Origin: Podocnemis expansa
Taxonomy: Eukaryota > Chordata > Testudines > Podocnemididae
Assembly (NCBI GenBank): GCA_007922195.1
Contig: ML681971.1
Span: forward strand, 24,183,264-24,247,263
Direction of reading: 5' to 3'
DNA length: 64,000 nucleotides
Both the position numbers and the translations under genes were made by a program. The notes beneath the pieces are model-generated. The model did no database searches. It had not been told where the DNA came from and was given only the letters and a program-made list of their open reading frames with translations. Numbering within the stretch: the first letter of the stretch is position 1; each line of letters opens with the position of its first letter. Below, piece after piece: positions 46,013 through 58,520 of this stretch.

Positions 46013-47760
46013 ACTCTCTTCCCTGTCAAAGATTTTATTCTTGTACCCAGCAAAACTGGAAAGAGTGAGAACAAACTTTGGTGCACATCCTTCAAAGCCT
46101 ATTCTGGACACAGACCCATTCTCTTCCACAGAGATTCCCCTCTCTGTCTACGTGCTTAGAATATTCCGCACATACCAGACTCCGCAAATGCTGCCAAATT
46201 AGGAAGTTTAAAATTGCAACACCCCCCTATTGTTATTGTCACTGCAGTAACAATTCAGCTCAGTACCATGTGTTGGGTTCATTATTGTCCGTGTGTGTTT
46301 TTAAAATTTATCTAATTTGAGATGGAAAAATAGCACTCAACAGCAATTCATTGTTACAACTTTATTTATAGCCATCATCTCTGAAAAAAATAAAAAAACC
46401 CATGTATCATCGGTCATCTGGGAGATATTAAACTGTTATTATTGGACCCAAACCTACACTCCTTATTCAGGAAAGATACTGACAGCAACAGGAGATCTGC
46501 CCAAGCACAGATTAAGAATCTGCAGGATCTGGCCCATTATTATTGTTTACTACATACTCCCTAGTAACAGAGGATCCCTGGCCCAGGGCTTTACAGAGTA
46601 AAGGCTCCATCAAGCCATTCACATTGGGTGATAATGTAAGTAATTGCTCTGGGAGATGCATGGCGAGAAATTGATTGTAGATCTTTAGTGGACAACCTTT
46701 ACTTTCCCCTTCAAACTGGCTTCAGGTCAGATGGATGGAACAGAGTCATGACATACTCATTGCTACCTGCTCCCTACAACCCTATTCTTCTCCTTGTATC
46801 CAAGCCAGCATGCACAGTGCACTAACATTCCCACAGGGAGGTATGGCAGAAGACTCTTATTCCCCTTACTTCCATACATGACTGGATCATAACATGGCCC
46901 GAACTCAGATGCATACAAAATAGTTTGATCATGCAACACAAGGTACGAAGGGAAATGCTGCTTTCTAGTAAGCGAGAGCATAAAGCCTGTCTGTTAATCA
47001 GATACACTGAATCAAGGCACTCCAAAACAACAGTGATAAAGGCAGCATAAGAACCTGCAAAGCCTAGCACAGCAAACAGAAGAGTTGCATTACTTTTTAC
47101 AGTTTAAAAAAATGAAATGGTGAATGAAAAAGTTTTGCTGTTGTTTCACTCTACCTAGTTAAAACTATACATACACATGGTCAGTAGCAAAATGAACACA
47201 AGCCACATGACACTTGAGAAAACATTGCCTGTTATACCCTAAAGAGATTCTCTTTTCAGTCTCTTAACCTCCTCTAAATCTGAGTAGCTCCACGTTTTTA
47301 TGAGGCACTGGCAAAAAGGAACACAGTCTCACCCAATCTGAAGGTCATGTGCAATCAGAGAAGCTGCTATTGCTCCATGGATAGAAAGATAACACCACTG
47401 CTTTTTTTGTGATGGTACGCATGGGTATGGAGTACCCACACCTTATTTGCTGGCCCTGCTGCTCAGCTGAGGGGGGCAGGGCCATTGGGTCAGCAGGGAA
47501 AAGGAGAGTACTAGCTGCTGCCTTAAAAAAAAAAAAACTGGGTAAAACTAAACTAATAGGTTACAAAATAGCTGCCCAGTCAATAAAGTATCTGTCCTTT
47601 AGCACCAGACACTTATTTAGTACTGGAAAATCTCAGTCCCTCTGCAGTTCCAGTCTGGGATAAATTAATAATTTAAAACAAATAAGGAGTACTGTATACC
47701 TGGAAAAATTAAAAAGGGGAGGAGTTCACCTTCCTGACTACAGCTATCAGACTGACCACG
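46013..47760. other. Intergenic sequence upstream of the candidate peptide gene
   Basis: No exon or transposon ends were recognised. A poly-A run lies at 47526-47538. Confidence 0.45.
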
Positions 47761-47774
47761 GCTACTTACTCCTG

Positions 47775-47782
47775 TATATAAA
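47775..47782 (+). promoter_or_regulatory. TATA box of the candidate secreted-peptide gene
   Basis: TATATAAA lies 79 bp upstream of the candidate start codon (last TATA base to the ATG). A start site about 30 bp downstream would leave a 5' UTR of about 50 nt. Confidence 0.4.
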
Positions 47783-47860
47783 CTCTCAGAGCAGAAATAT
47801 GATCACATAGTAATTGATTCTAGGCACTTCACTGATCTTATCTAAAATAGGAGATAGATA

Positions 47861-48555
47861 ATGGAATTGTTTTTCCTTGTTCTGCTCTCTTTACTCACTG
47901 TCAAGGCAGCAGCAGAAGGTAAGAAGACCATTCTGTTCTTCCCATTCCTGAATATCAAGGTTACTCATGCTTTATGGTTTGATTTTTAAGTACCACTGCA
48001 TTCAGTTCAAATTCTGTAATCCTTCTACATGATAAATTTGTATTTGTTTGTTTCTTTTTCATATAATTTAGGACTCAATATCACAAGTGGATTTATTCTC
48101 ACTGTTTTATTTTATTTTACTGTTAGGGGTTCTAGCATTTTTTTACCCCAAGAAAATCCAACAGGTTTTACTTGATCTCTATATGCAATTATATATTCCA
48201 AAGATTCAGTAAAAATGTATTTTCTTTGTCTGTGCACTATACTGATTTAAATTGTATACAACTACCAGTCGTCTATTTTTTTTCTTGTAATATTCCTATG
48301 GTCTCTTTATCATTTAAGAAACGAAAGAATTCAAGTTCTTTCTTTTTGTCTTGTGCTACTTGAGCCTATAGAGCCTTATGTTTTGTTTAAAAATTATCAT
48401 ATATTTTTAGTTCTTTATTTCTAGGAATTAAATGTTATGATCCACTGATGACAACTATGTTAATATCAGGTTTGATTTATAATCAGCACTTCAGCAATGT
48501 CAGATGGTTTTGCTCACATATGCTCACATTGTATCAGGAATGCACTAATGTTTAA
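47861..48555 (+). CDS. Candidate two-exon gene for a small secreted cysteine-containing peptide
   Basis: Exon 1 (47861-47918) encodes a textbook signal peptide, MELFFLVLLSLLTVKAAAEG with likely cleavage after AAA, and ends in phase 1 at a consensus GTAAGA donor. Exon 2 (48425-48555) follows a strong acceptor (TTCTTTATTTCTAG) and continues in phase with IKCYDPLMTTMLISG... and ends YQECTNV-stop. AATAAA (48554-48559) overlaps the stop codon. The predicted product has 62 residues and three cysteines. I recognise no family. CC chemokine, Ly6 and RAMP patterns were compared and do not fit. The odd cysteine count and the 43-codon second exon leave room for chance. Exon 1 could also splice to a downstream exon that I did not find. 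Confidence 0.35.
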
Positions 48556-49042
48556 TAAATATCCTTTCCAGTGTAAATATCAATGTTAAAAACAAACACA
48601 ACAGTCCTTATATAGTAATGAAAGTTCTCAGGGCTTTTTCCCTAAATAGAGGTAGGCTGCATCATTAAGAAAAAATATTCAATGTTACCTGATGTTTCTA
48701 AGGTATTGCTGCTCTATGACTCAGAATTTGTTAAAGGGACACAGCAAGATAACCCAGTTCAAGATCTATTAATCAAACCGGTTTAAAGCTGAAAATGTCA
48801 AAAGTGCTCTGGTACAACAATAATGAAATAGAGGGGTTTTAACCCCAAGGAGGTGTTTATAGTTCTCCAGATCAACAATGTAGTAATTTACTTTTTCCAC
48901 ATCCACCCATCATAAAAACAAAACTGAAGAACTGCTGCAGCTATGTAACTTGACCACAGTGGACCGTCTTCTGTCATGTAAAGCAACTGGCTCGCAAACA
49001 GTTGCAGCTATCTAATCTGAGCACAGCGGTCACTTAAACTAA

Positions 49043-49599
49043 CAGCGCGCAACCTGGGATGCATGACACTCCTTGGGGGGTGCCAAAGATTGCAGGGGGT
49101 TGATAAGGCTTCAAAATATTGAAATAATTTAGCTCTCTGAGCCCCACACTGGCTAGGCACAGTGCCCCACACCAGCTGAAGTGGAGGAGCAGGACCCCCC
49201 AGCTCTAAGGGCAGGAGGCACCCAGCTGGAGCACAGCAATCCCAGCAGCTTGCCAGTGCCTGCCACCTCCATCACCTTCTGTCCATGAGGGACAGAAAGA
49301 AGCAGGGCCACATGGGGTGTGCAGTGACAGCATAGCTTCTTACTCAGGTAACAGTAATTTATTATTATTTGGAAGTTCAGTCAGTCCCAAGGGGGTAGCC
49401 ATGCTAGCAAAACAAAAATGTGCCACAGGACTCCTTTTTGCTTTATTATTATTTATGTCTTTTAATATTATTATATGTATTTATAAGGGTTATATGTGTT
49501 TATGACTGGTGAGAGGGCTGGGCAAAAGAGGCGGGGAGGCATGCGTTTTACCTAGTGTTAACTAATGCGGTTTTCATGCAAAAAGGTTGGGAACCACTA
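49043..49599. mobile_element. hAT element, degraded, with nested Penelope tail piece
   Basis: It begins CAGCGCGCAACCTGGG and ends AAAAAGGTTGGGAACCACTA, a degraded CAGTGGTTCCCAACC pair. A piece with GTAGCCATGCTAGC and GTGCCACAGGACTCC at 49390-49445 matches the Penelope tail. No target duplication is visible. Confidence 0.5.
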
Positions 49600-50019
49600 A
49601 TTTGAAGTCTCCAATAACCTCCTCATCAACATCTAGTAGAGATACACACACACAATAAGCCTCTGATTTTCAAAGTATTCAGCAACTAATATAACTCCCA
49701 TGTTGTTCAATGTCCACAACTACTTATGTGCATCTTTCTTACTGCACTCTTGGCATGCTCTTTTTCTAATAGAGGTTTGTGCTTTTAAACAATAGAGAGA
49801 CAACTTACTGTGATCTGCAATATTCACAAGATAGAGATTGAGTTCCTAGGGCTTTGTTTTTACTTTTAGGAGTGTCTCAATAAGAGTGACCAGAGTTAAA
49901 CAGGAAGTTTGATGGGGCATAATGTGGGCACCCCAACTTGTAGAAGGAGGTCTTGACCTTGGTAACAGAATAATAATAAATAGTAACGCCATCACCTAGC
50001 TCTTTTCATGCATATATCT

Positions 50020-50195
50020 TAAAGTGCTGTGTAGAGCAGGTGAATTAAGTATTATTATCCCCATTTTATCAAAGGGAAAACCAAGGCACACAGCTGAAGC
50101 AACTTTCTCTAGGTCAACCAGATGTCACCAGCAAATCCAGGAATAAATCCCAGCACTCTTAACTCTCGGTCAAACATCCTGCCCCCGGTCCATGG
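50020..50195 (+). repeat. MIR SINE
   Basis: TTATTATCCCCATTTTATCA, then GGTCAACCAGATGTCA, then CCCAGCACTCTTAACTC, follow the MIR order with high divergence. Confidence 0.65.
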
Positions 50196-51489
50196 TGTCT
50201 CTCAGCATGATAGCAAAAATAATTTAATGATGTTAAACAACTCCTACATTTCTATCATTATTCCATCAACAGCAGCATAATATGCCCTGGAACCAGCTGT
50301 CCCAGTACCTCCTGGGGACCACTGACCCTTGATGAAGGGCCGTGAGACTGTGAGAGATCTGCCAGCTCCAATGTTCAAAACCTTTTGAGAAAGTATGGCT
50401 TAAAACCCTCTGTAGCACAGTTCTCATTGTTTGCACATTCTGGTCCAGATGTTAGGTAACTGGGATACAATGACTGACAAAACAGGGATAGGGAAATAAT
50501 TTCTTCCCAGAGGACATTATCTAGAAGCTTGGAGTATTCTTCCTTTTCCCTTGAGCACTGAAGAGAAATCAAATATTTAAAGTTTTACCACTCCACAGGA
50601 TTTTTTTCTGGAACTTCAAAGGACACACACACAGTGGATTTTGTTCCTCTCATTTTCTGTTCTTCTGCATTATGTATTTTTGATTCTCATGGAGGTAAAA
50701 CTTTATAAACCACATTGGTGCTGATAAAATCTGCATGAATTCCTAGTCTTTTGTCTCTCTGGAGCCATGCAAAGTATTTGCTGCGTATAGCAATGCAACA
50801 TGAAGCTGTGCAAGGGGGAAAAAAGGACTAAAATGAAAGCAGAACGATTCTTTAACTTTTCCATTTCCACTCACAGCACCAAGAACTCTTTATCAACACA
50901 CATTGATTTTTCAGATCCAGCAAGGAGGTGATAGAACGATGACCCTGCCACCATAAGATTTAATCTAAAATTAAGAGGGGAAGGCATATGAGAACGCAAA
51001 CAAACAAACAGCATAGCAATTGAGCGCCAAGATGGGAGAAGGTTTATAGCCCTCCTTGCATATCCTCCCATCTAGCACAAGATTAATTGATAACTAGCAA
51101 CTTATCAAAAACAGGATCTCTCAGTCAGTACCTTGGCCATTAGCACACAGGCAGACTTTTGATCTTAAGTTTATATCCTAATGCAGGACATACCCCATGG
51201 TGCTTCCTTTTCTTTCTTCCTTGTAAGCATTCAGAGAGTGGCTGCCAGAACACTTGCAAAGCCTTATCTGAGTTGGCCTGCGATTGTTCATATGCATGTA
51301 CACCATGCCAAGCCCTGTGAACATGGAGGAAGGAGAGCCCACATTCTGCAGGTTACCGAGCATGTGTTGAGAACGGGAGACTCTCAGCCAATATTTTACT
51401 GTCCTCATTATTCTTCACATAGTCCTGTAAACTTGAAGCGTAGGCTTCAGCCACCATGGGAATTGAGAGCTCCATAATCTGTGCTGTGA

Positions 51490-51570
51490 AAATGAGAATA
51501 TTTAACATTTATATAGTGCTGTACATCTTCAAAGTGCTGTAAAAATATTAACAAATGAATCCTCTCATTA
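51490..51570 (+). repeat. Ancient repeat fragment
   Basis: CATTTATATAGTGCTGTACA and TCTTCAAAGTGCTGTAAAA resemble a widespread old amniote repeat. Confidence 0.45.
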
Positions 51571-52324
51571 AACATTAATCCTGCCATTAATCATTAACTA
51601 ATTAACCTTCTATGAGGGGTTATTAATGGAGTAATAACTGAGCTTTGGATGAGCCCATAGAATAGGCAGCGGCATATCCCTCTTGGGATGGAGGATTTGG
51701 CCCAGAACTGAAGACTTCTGAGAGCAAGAGAAAGGTGTAGACTGACTTCCTGGCACAGATGCAGGAATGGTGGGGGGGGGGGGGGTGGAAATTAGGACAT
51801 ATTCATTCATCTCTTTAGAATTCTGATAAGGATGAAGGCTATAGAAATGCAGCAATTTCAGTCTAATTCTCTCTTTAATAGTAAAAGTCAAGCAAAAGTT
51901 AATGTAATGCACCACAGGTATTAGAGTATTTCATGTCACAGAGACAGAGACCTAGTCTGTTTGTTCACATTTAGCTGCTTCCATTTTTGTGATAGTGTAG
52001 CAGTCAAGGAGACAGCACTGTGTTCTTGGTGTATCTGAAGTTGTCTCCATTTGCGACCATTATAAGGCTCACCACACATTCAAGCATGAAATGCCCTTCT
52101 AAATTAATACATTTTCAGGGCACTGAACTGAAATTTAACAGGGTGAAGATGGCTCTGCCTGGTTAAGAAGCCCCAACTGCTCTGTAATGAAGGAATGTTT
52201 TACATGTGCTTTCTAGTTCTATGACAGGAAGCTTCTTCACAGGTTTTGAAAGATGTTATAGCCATATATGGAACAACCCTTGAACTGTTTTAACCCTTTA
52301 CAAGCCACATCCCTCAGTCTAGCC

Positions 52325-52781
52325 CAGGGGTCGGCAACCTTTGCTGGCTCCCATGCCAGCCATGCCCACCTCACACTCAGGAGGTGTCAGGGGTGGGGCT
52401 AAAAGGGAGCAGGGCCAGGTCTCCAGGTCCTGGTCGTGGCCAGCTTCCGCCCCCACCACCAGGTGGCTTCTGGGTACAGGGTGGGAGCCAGAAGTGGGCA
52501 GGCCATCCTGCCCGACTCCCCTCCAGCCCTGCCCAGCAGGTGGCAGAGTCAGCAGGGGCCAGGAGACTTGCATGCCGGAGATTCTTTGTCCCTGCTGGCC
52601 ATGCTCCCCAGCGGGGAAGCATGGCCAGCAGGAATCTGGAACTGCGGCTCACAGCTCTTGCCGCCCAGCTGCACAGCACTGGGGGAGCAGGACCAGCAGG
52701 GGAGCCTGAGCAGCTCCATGTGCTGCTCAGGCTCGGCCCCTGTGCCAATTTTGGCAAGGGTGCCGGGGTTGCCAACCCCTG
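52325..52781. mobile_element. hAT element
   Basis: An exact 8-bp duplication GTCTAGCC (52317-52324 and 52782-52789) flanks 457 bp with ends CAGGGGTCGGCAACCTTTG and GGGGTTGCCAACCCCTG. The GC-rich interior produces long spurious frames on both strands. Confidence 0.93.
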
Positions 52782-53039
52782 GTCTAGCCAGACAGACATG
52801 GCTTCCTTACACACGTGCAGAGAAGGAAGAAAACATAGCCGCTTGCAAGATCACTGCGTAACACTCTTTGTCTGTCTTCTTGCAGAAGGATTTCAGAGCA
52901 GCACAGACAAGATCACATGGAGACCAAGCACATAATTGTCCAGATACCCCCCAATCCTCATCAGAGCACAAGAGTGAATTTAGAGTGTGGTTCTGCAAAG
53001 CTTCCTGCAAGCCTCACTGTTTAAGGGATTGCTGAGTAG

Positions 53040-53260
53040 TGGAGTTATTCACGAACAGTTCCAGGTGCAGATACTCTTATTCTGGAATGAAAATGCTTGT
53101 TCCTCTTTATCATGTTGATCAATTAATTTGGCTAAACAAGAATCAGGTACTCTCATTGCAGAATAAGAGCATTGATGCAGGGAGATGTTCTGAAATAGCT
53201 ATTGTGCATTAATTCACACTGCACCTTAATCTGAATTAATTTTCTAATGTAGACGAGACC
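53040..53260. mobile_element. MITE-like DNA element fragment
   Basis: The right end TCTAATGTAGACGAGACC and the body AATAGCTATTGTGCATTAAT belong to the GTCTAC-ended turtle DNA-element type. The left end is unclear. Confidence 0.45.
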
Positions 53261-53422
53261 TTGCTCACTAGGATCAATCCTTTAGCTGCCCTCACAGTAT
53301 GAAAGGAACTGCTGCCATACCACCAGCTCAGGAACATTCATACATTTTTAACAGCTCAACAAATATTGCTGATAGGGCAACAGTTAATGCCTGATCCCAC
53401 AGTCAATGGACCAATATGAGTT

Positions 53423-53979
53423 GGGGGTTAAAGTATGCCGGAATGCAATGGAACACCATTCCGGGGCCCGCTATTTTAGGTGTGCAACATTCCAGGGCCC
53501 CTAAAAATAGAACATGGCGCTGGAATGCTGAGTTCCAGGGTCCACCATTTAAAAATGGCAGGGCCTGGAATGCAGCGTTCCGGTTCCATGTTCTATTTTT
53601 AGGCGCCTGAATGCTGGGCTCCTAAAAATAGCAGGCCCCAGAATGGTGTTCCACCGCATTCCAGCAGGCAGGGGCAGGGGCCAGAGGTGTTCCTGGGTAG
53701 GGCTCAAGCTCCGCCCCAAACCCCTCCCCTTCCAGGCCCCTCCCCAACCGGGGGCCTGCTGCCTCCTCCGCAGCTGCACCACCACCCTGACCCTGGGCCT
53801 GTCGACCTCGCCTCCTCAGCCATGCTGCTGCTGGTAAGCGTTGGGGCAGACTGGCTTGTGCTGGGGGGTATTGGGGGCAGGAGGTGGGGCACTGGCATGT
53901 GGGGGGACAGGAGCTGGGGTCCAGGGGGGCCCACCCATGCAGGAGCATTCTGGGGGTCCCCAAATTATACTTAAACCCC
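53423..53979. mobile_element. DNA element with a long internal inverted repeat
   Basis: Outer ends GGGGGTTAAAGTAT and ATACTTAAACCCC are inverted. Inside, 53437-53665 is one near-perfect palindrome with arms of about 114 bp (GGAACACCATTCC and GGAATGGTGTTCC; CCTAAAAATAGAACATGG and CCATGTTCTATTTTTAGG). A GC-rich right part follows. A related start (GGGGATTAAAGTAGGCTGGA) occurs at 59974. The family is unassigned. Confidence 0.75.
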
Positions 53980-56285
53980 TTAATATAAGTCCTTCCTTGC
54001 TGGATGCACACTTTGCCTCCTAAGCCAATAAAGGGGTTAAGGATCTCAACAGAATGCATTCTGTGCTTCACCAATATACCCAGTGACATCACAGTTTAAA
54101 GTTCTCAGGTTATTTTTCACCAGCTTGCAGTTTGTTTCTGGTAATATTTAATGATTAAGTAGAATTTCTTCTCATACAAAGCAGTGTCAGCATAATAATA
54201 CTAAATTTAAGGATCAGCCTTAATGTTGTCAGTACATTGCACTGTCATCATTTCATGTTAACTCACCAGATATAGTTCCCTTTCCTGTAGAAGTGTAGCT
54301 AGAACACATTACATGCTGCTTCAGCAGTTTCTCAAGTATTCACACTGGGGTGTCTGCCCACCACTCTTCAACACAATGCACTTATCCTGTAGGAGTAAGG
54401 GGACATCAGATTCTCTGGGCAAATGCCATTGCCCATTGTTTTCACTTCAGAGATTATTCCTCTGGAGTGCACCTTCTGCTACAGAAAAGGGTGCCAACAA
54501 ATGAACCTGGATAGCCAGCTAGAATCGTAGAAACCATAATGCAAAGATAGCAAGAGCATATGCTGTGCACACCATGATGGCTATAGCAATCTGAAGTGCT
54601 TCTGTTCTTTAAATTCTGGAGGCAAGGTATTTTTAAAAGCGGAACTCAGGCTGTGAAATTCACTCCCTCGGGCTGTTCATGAAGCCCAAATGTTCAGGCC
54701 TTCAGCACAAGGTGTATGTTTCATCTTAACAGTAACTTAACTCCATGACCTTCGGCTACGTCTTTGGGATTTTTTTTTTTTTTACTTTGAGTAAGAGATT
54801 GGTCAGCAATGATAGCCATTCTTCATATATAGACTGTCCCATTTGCTTTGTTTTTTAAAAGATACAATAGGCCTGGACACTCCTCATTAGATTTTTCACT
54901 CAAATTATCCACAGGCTTAAATGTCCCCAACACACATCTAAAATGACTGCAAAACTAGGATAATGTCACAAAAGAATTTTATTCCTTTTTTTTAGTAGTA
55001 GCATTGAATAGGGCTTCCACACTTTAGTACAACCCCTAAATAAAGGAAGAGAAGCGAGATACTGTAGAAAGGCAATTCGCCTTAGCCCTGAATATCTATG
55101 TAAAACTAGCTTCCTTCTTTGATAAGACAATCAATTTCATCACAATAGCTTATCATTACAAAGGTATTTTATTTGTGGGACAAGATCATAGGTCATGGCT
55201 GGAAAACTGATTTTTCCCTCATCCTCACATGAACATAAAAGTTCAGAAATATTTAGATTTAAACTTGAAAAACCTCTCCTGTTATAATGAGAAGTTGATT
55301 TTTGGTTCTCTCTTCACCTGTCAGTGAGTGGGCTTCACCCACTTCTTACTGATCTGGAAGGCATGTATCACAGAGCATCACAGATGACTGATGTTTTTTA
55401 AACTAACAGGTCCAGCTCCTTGTGCTAGAATAGGTGCTCCCAATCTGGGTGCTTAAAGAGGACAGGACAACAGCTGAGGCAATGAAGAATCAGACTGTCT
55501 ATAAGGAAGCAGAAGCTGGACCTGGAATTCCCCAGCAGGGTGCCAGGTTACCAGCAGTGTGACAGAGGGAACCGCTGGGGAAAAAAACAATTTCAGGGAG
55601 AGCGTCCTACCAGGCAGTGATCAGTTAAAAGATGGCAAAGAAGATTCTTGCATTTCATCCTGAAGCAGGGGTGGGTATGACAGTGGGTCCCTCATGGGCT
55701 GGGGACAAGCCAGCACCATATATTGACAATGAAGAATAAAATTGTCACACAAGGGAAGAAACAATTGAGACTTGGTTAAGGAGATGTCTAACCCTAGTTG
55801 GCACAGCTGAACAACTCTAGAGTTAAATATAGAAGCTGATTTGACCCATTTAGGTGGCCAATCAAAACTTTCCTAGTATGTGCACTGCTTTAACAGATGG
55901 GTTCTATCATCCTCCCAACATTAAACAAGGTAGAAACATAACTTAATCCAACACAAGTAATGGTGCTGTAATTCTGTTAGCTGAAGGCAAGTTACACCAG
56001 GGATGAATTTTCCACAAATGGTACAATATAGTAGTAACCAGAAGTACAACACATAGATCAGTTTAATCACTTTTTTTAACCTGACATTAGGAAAAGAATC
56101 TGAATGTATCACCTCCTCCATTTATTAGGCAACTAAGAGCAGTCAAAAGAAGGATTGCAAACCAGGTGCCAGATTATGCCAAAGTCGAAGTGTCTCACTT
56201 GGATAATAAACAGCTGGCATTAGTCTGGCTCATCTTGCTGTTGGAATTGTTAAACCACTGAGTTTACAAACTATGTAGAGTCATA

Positions 56286-57034
56286 GGCTGTGTTCACACA
56301 CACAGGGTTATTTCGAAACAAGTTGTGTCGAAACAACTTGTTTCGAAACAACACCTTATTTCGAAATATCTTATTTCGAATTAACAAAATGTTAATTCGA
56401 AATAAGAAAAAAAGCGGGAAACGAATAGCAAGTTCACAGTGTGAACATGCTATTTCGTTACCCTTGGGGGTGAGCCGCTGCTGGCTCACCCTGCAGCCCC
56501 AGAAAAGGGGCTGCAGGCACCAGCAGGGGGTGAGCNNNNNNNNNNNNNNNNNNNNNNNNNNNNNNNNNNNNNNNNNNNNNNNNNNNNNNNNNNNNNNNNN
56601 NNNNNNNNNNNNNNNNNNNNNNNNNNNNNNNNNNNNNNNNNNNNNNNNNNNNNNNNNNNNNNNNNNNNNNNNNNNNNNNNNNNNNNNNNNNNNNNNNNNN
56701 NNNNNNNNNNNNNNNNNNNNNNNNNNNNNNNNNNNNNNNNNNNNNNNNNNNNNNNNNNNNNNNNNNNNNNNNNNNNNNNNNNNNNNNNNNNNNNNNNNNN
56801 NNNNNNNNNNNNNNNNNNNNNNNNNNNNNNNNNNNNNNNNNNNNNNNNNNNNNNNNNNNNNNNNNNNNNNNNNNNNNNNNNNNNNNNNNNNNNNNNNNNN
56901 NNNNNNNNNNNNNNNNNNNNNNNNNNNNNNNNNNNTCCCCTTGTTTCGAAACAACTGTGCGTCGTGTGAACATGGTTTTTTTGTTTCGAAACAACGAGGT
57001 TGTTTCGAAACAAAAGTGCTGTGTGAACACAGCC
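56286..57034. mobile_element. Inverted-repeat element rich in TTTCGAAA, split by the assembly gap
   Basis: Ends GGCTGTGTTCACAC and GTGTGAACACAGCC form a perfect inverted repeat, flanked by ATA on both sides (56283-56285 and 57035-57037). Both arms carry repeated TTTCGAAACAA motifs. The style matches the AGTTCAAACTA-rich Harbinger-like element at 42.8 kb. The centre is unknown because of the N run. Confidence 0.8.
56536..56935. other. Assembly gap (400 N)
   Basis: Exactly 400 undetermined bases are shown, probably a scaffolding gap. Open frames that run through it are meaningless. Confidence 0.99.
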
Positions 57035-57059
57035 ATAAAAATGTGCTATTGGCTAGACC

Positions 57060-57652
57060 CATGGTTCTTAGACCTTTTGTGCTGGAGCCACTTTTCACAC
57101 AGCAAGCCTCTGAGTCTGAGCCCCTGGCCCCTGTGGGCATTCCCCCCCCCCCCCACATTGCCTCTGGCTCCCATGGAGTCTCCAATCCTGATTCTGTACT
57201 GGCCTTTTTGGACTCTCTATGCTCTCATCATCCTCTAAGCCCTGTGGGCTCCTTACTCCCTCTTTGCCCCAATCCCTGCATTATATCCCTTTTGCCCCCA
57301 ACTCTTGCATTCCCCTTCCTGTGCCCACTTGGAGAAATAAAACTGCATGCAGGCACTGACTGGCATTGCTGCTCACGCTCCCCTCCAATGGTGCATAAGT
57401 GGTAGGGAAAGTGACCTGGATGAAGGAGCCCTGGCGTCACTCCTTGCTTCTCCACCCTTAGCATCATAGGGTAGCACAGAATAACAGGGCTGGGGGGGAG
57501 GGCTGAGCAGTATCTGTGTGTCACCGCTCTCCCCACACCCCAGTCTTCCACCAAGAGGAAGCAGGGAGCTTGCAGGCACATCGCTGGCCAGGGCTGGGGC
57601 CCACAGCTCCAACATAACTACATGGGTCGCAACTCCCGTCTGACAACCAATG
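57060..57652. mobile_element. hAT element, diverged
   Basis: It starts CATGGTTCTTAGACCTTTTG and ends TCTGACAACCAATG, a decayed CAGTGGTTCTCAACC-type pair. The body is C-rich. No duplication was found. Confidence 0.5.
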
Positions 57653-57739
57653 AGTTACATTTTTACTGAATGCTTGTAAATTGTCACATGCTTTAATCTC
57701 TTATTATAATAATAGCTTATTAAACCTGTATCCCATATT

Positions 57740-57808
57740 GTAAGGCAATATTTGAGTGTTTACATTGTAAATATGCAGTATTGAGTGTTTGCATTGTGTA
57801 AATCAGCA
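57740..57808 (+). repeat. Short tandem duplication
   Basis: TTGAGTGTTTACATTGTAAA and TTGAGTGTTTGCATTGTGTA are adjacent imperfect copies about 32 bp apart. Confidence 0.75.
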
Positions 57809-58384
57809 GACAGAAAAGTAACATGAATTAGTATGACATGCTGGTTTCCAACCGAAGGTGTGAGGTTCTGCCTATCACAGAAGGCTAACTAACACCATAC
57901 AAATAAATGTGGAACATCAGAGGACAAAAGACTTGACTATGCTGCCCATGCCTCACCTGCCCCAGTCTCCCCATAAAGAGCATACGTGCAAGTGATTTCC
58001 TCCCATTAGCTGAGCTGGCAGCCCTGAGACAGGGAAAGAGAATTAAAATCCTTGACAAGAATAAACTGTATCTCTCTTCAGCTTAGATTCTCAAGGTCAA
58101 GGTTTTCAAGGCATAAACAAGAGATGCCCAGTGTTTAGCCTGGGTTAGCCCTAAGGGACAGATAGAACTTGCTTATTAGAGGCATCTATTGCTTTTTGAA
58201 ATTTATGACTAAGTCACCTGAGCTTTAACCATGTAGAATAACTCTCATTTCCTTTTCCTAGTTAATACATCTTTAGATGGATTGTTATAGGATTGGCTAT
58301 AAGCATTGTCTTGGATGTGAGATTTAACATGCAATTGACCTGGAGTAAGCGGCTAGTCTTTTGGAACTGGGAGTAACCTGAATA

Positions 58385-58520
58385 CTGCTTGCACAAGCTT
58401 TTGTGGGAAATTCTCCCATGAAAGCTCATGCAGCAAATAAATTTGTTAGTCATTAAGTGCCACAGGACTCCTTGTTTGTTTTGCTGAACTAGACTAACAC
58501 AGCTACCCTTTTGGAACCTG
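58385..58520 (+). repeat. Penelope-like/SINE tail
   Basis: GTGGGAAATTCTCCCATG, GAAAGCTCATGC, ATTTGTTAGTCATTAAGTGC and the terminal ACTAACACAGCTACCC are present. The CTGATGA part is replaced, so only half of the hammerhead-like core remains. Confidence 0.75.

Noticed and set aside
52886..53032. Possible exon after a good acceptor (TCTGTCTTCTTGCAG) with a cysteine-rich ending VWFCKASCKPHCLRDC
   Set aside because: The frame needed is not in phase with the signal-peptide exon at 47.86 kb; the in-phase frame stops after 16 codons. No partner exon was found.
56271..57405. Frames of up to 371 codons across 56.3-57.4 kb
   Set aside because: They run through 400 undetermined bases and a TTTCGAAA inverted-repeat element.
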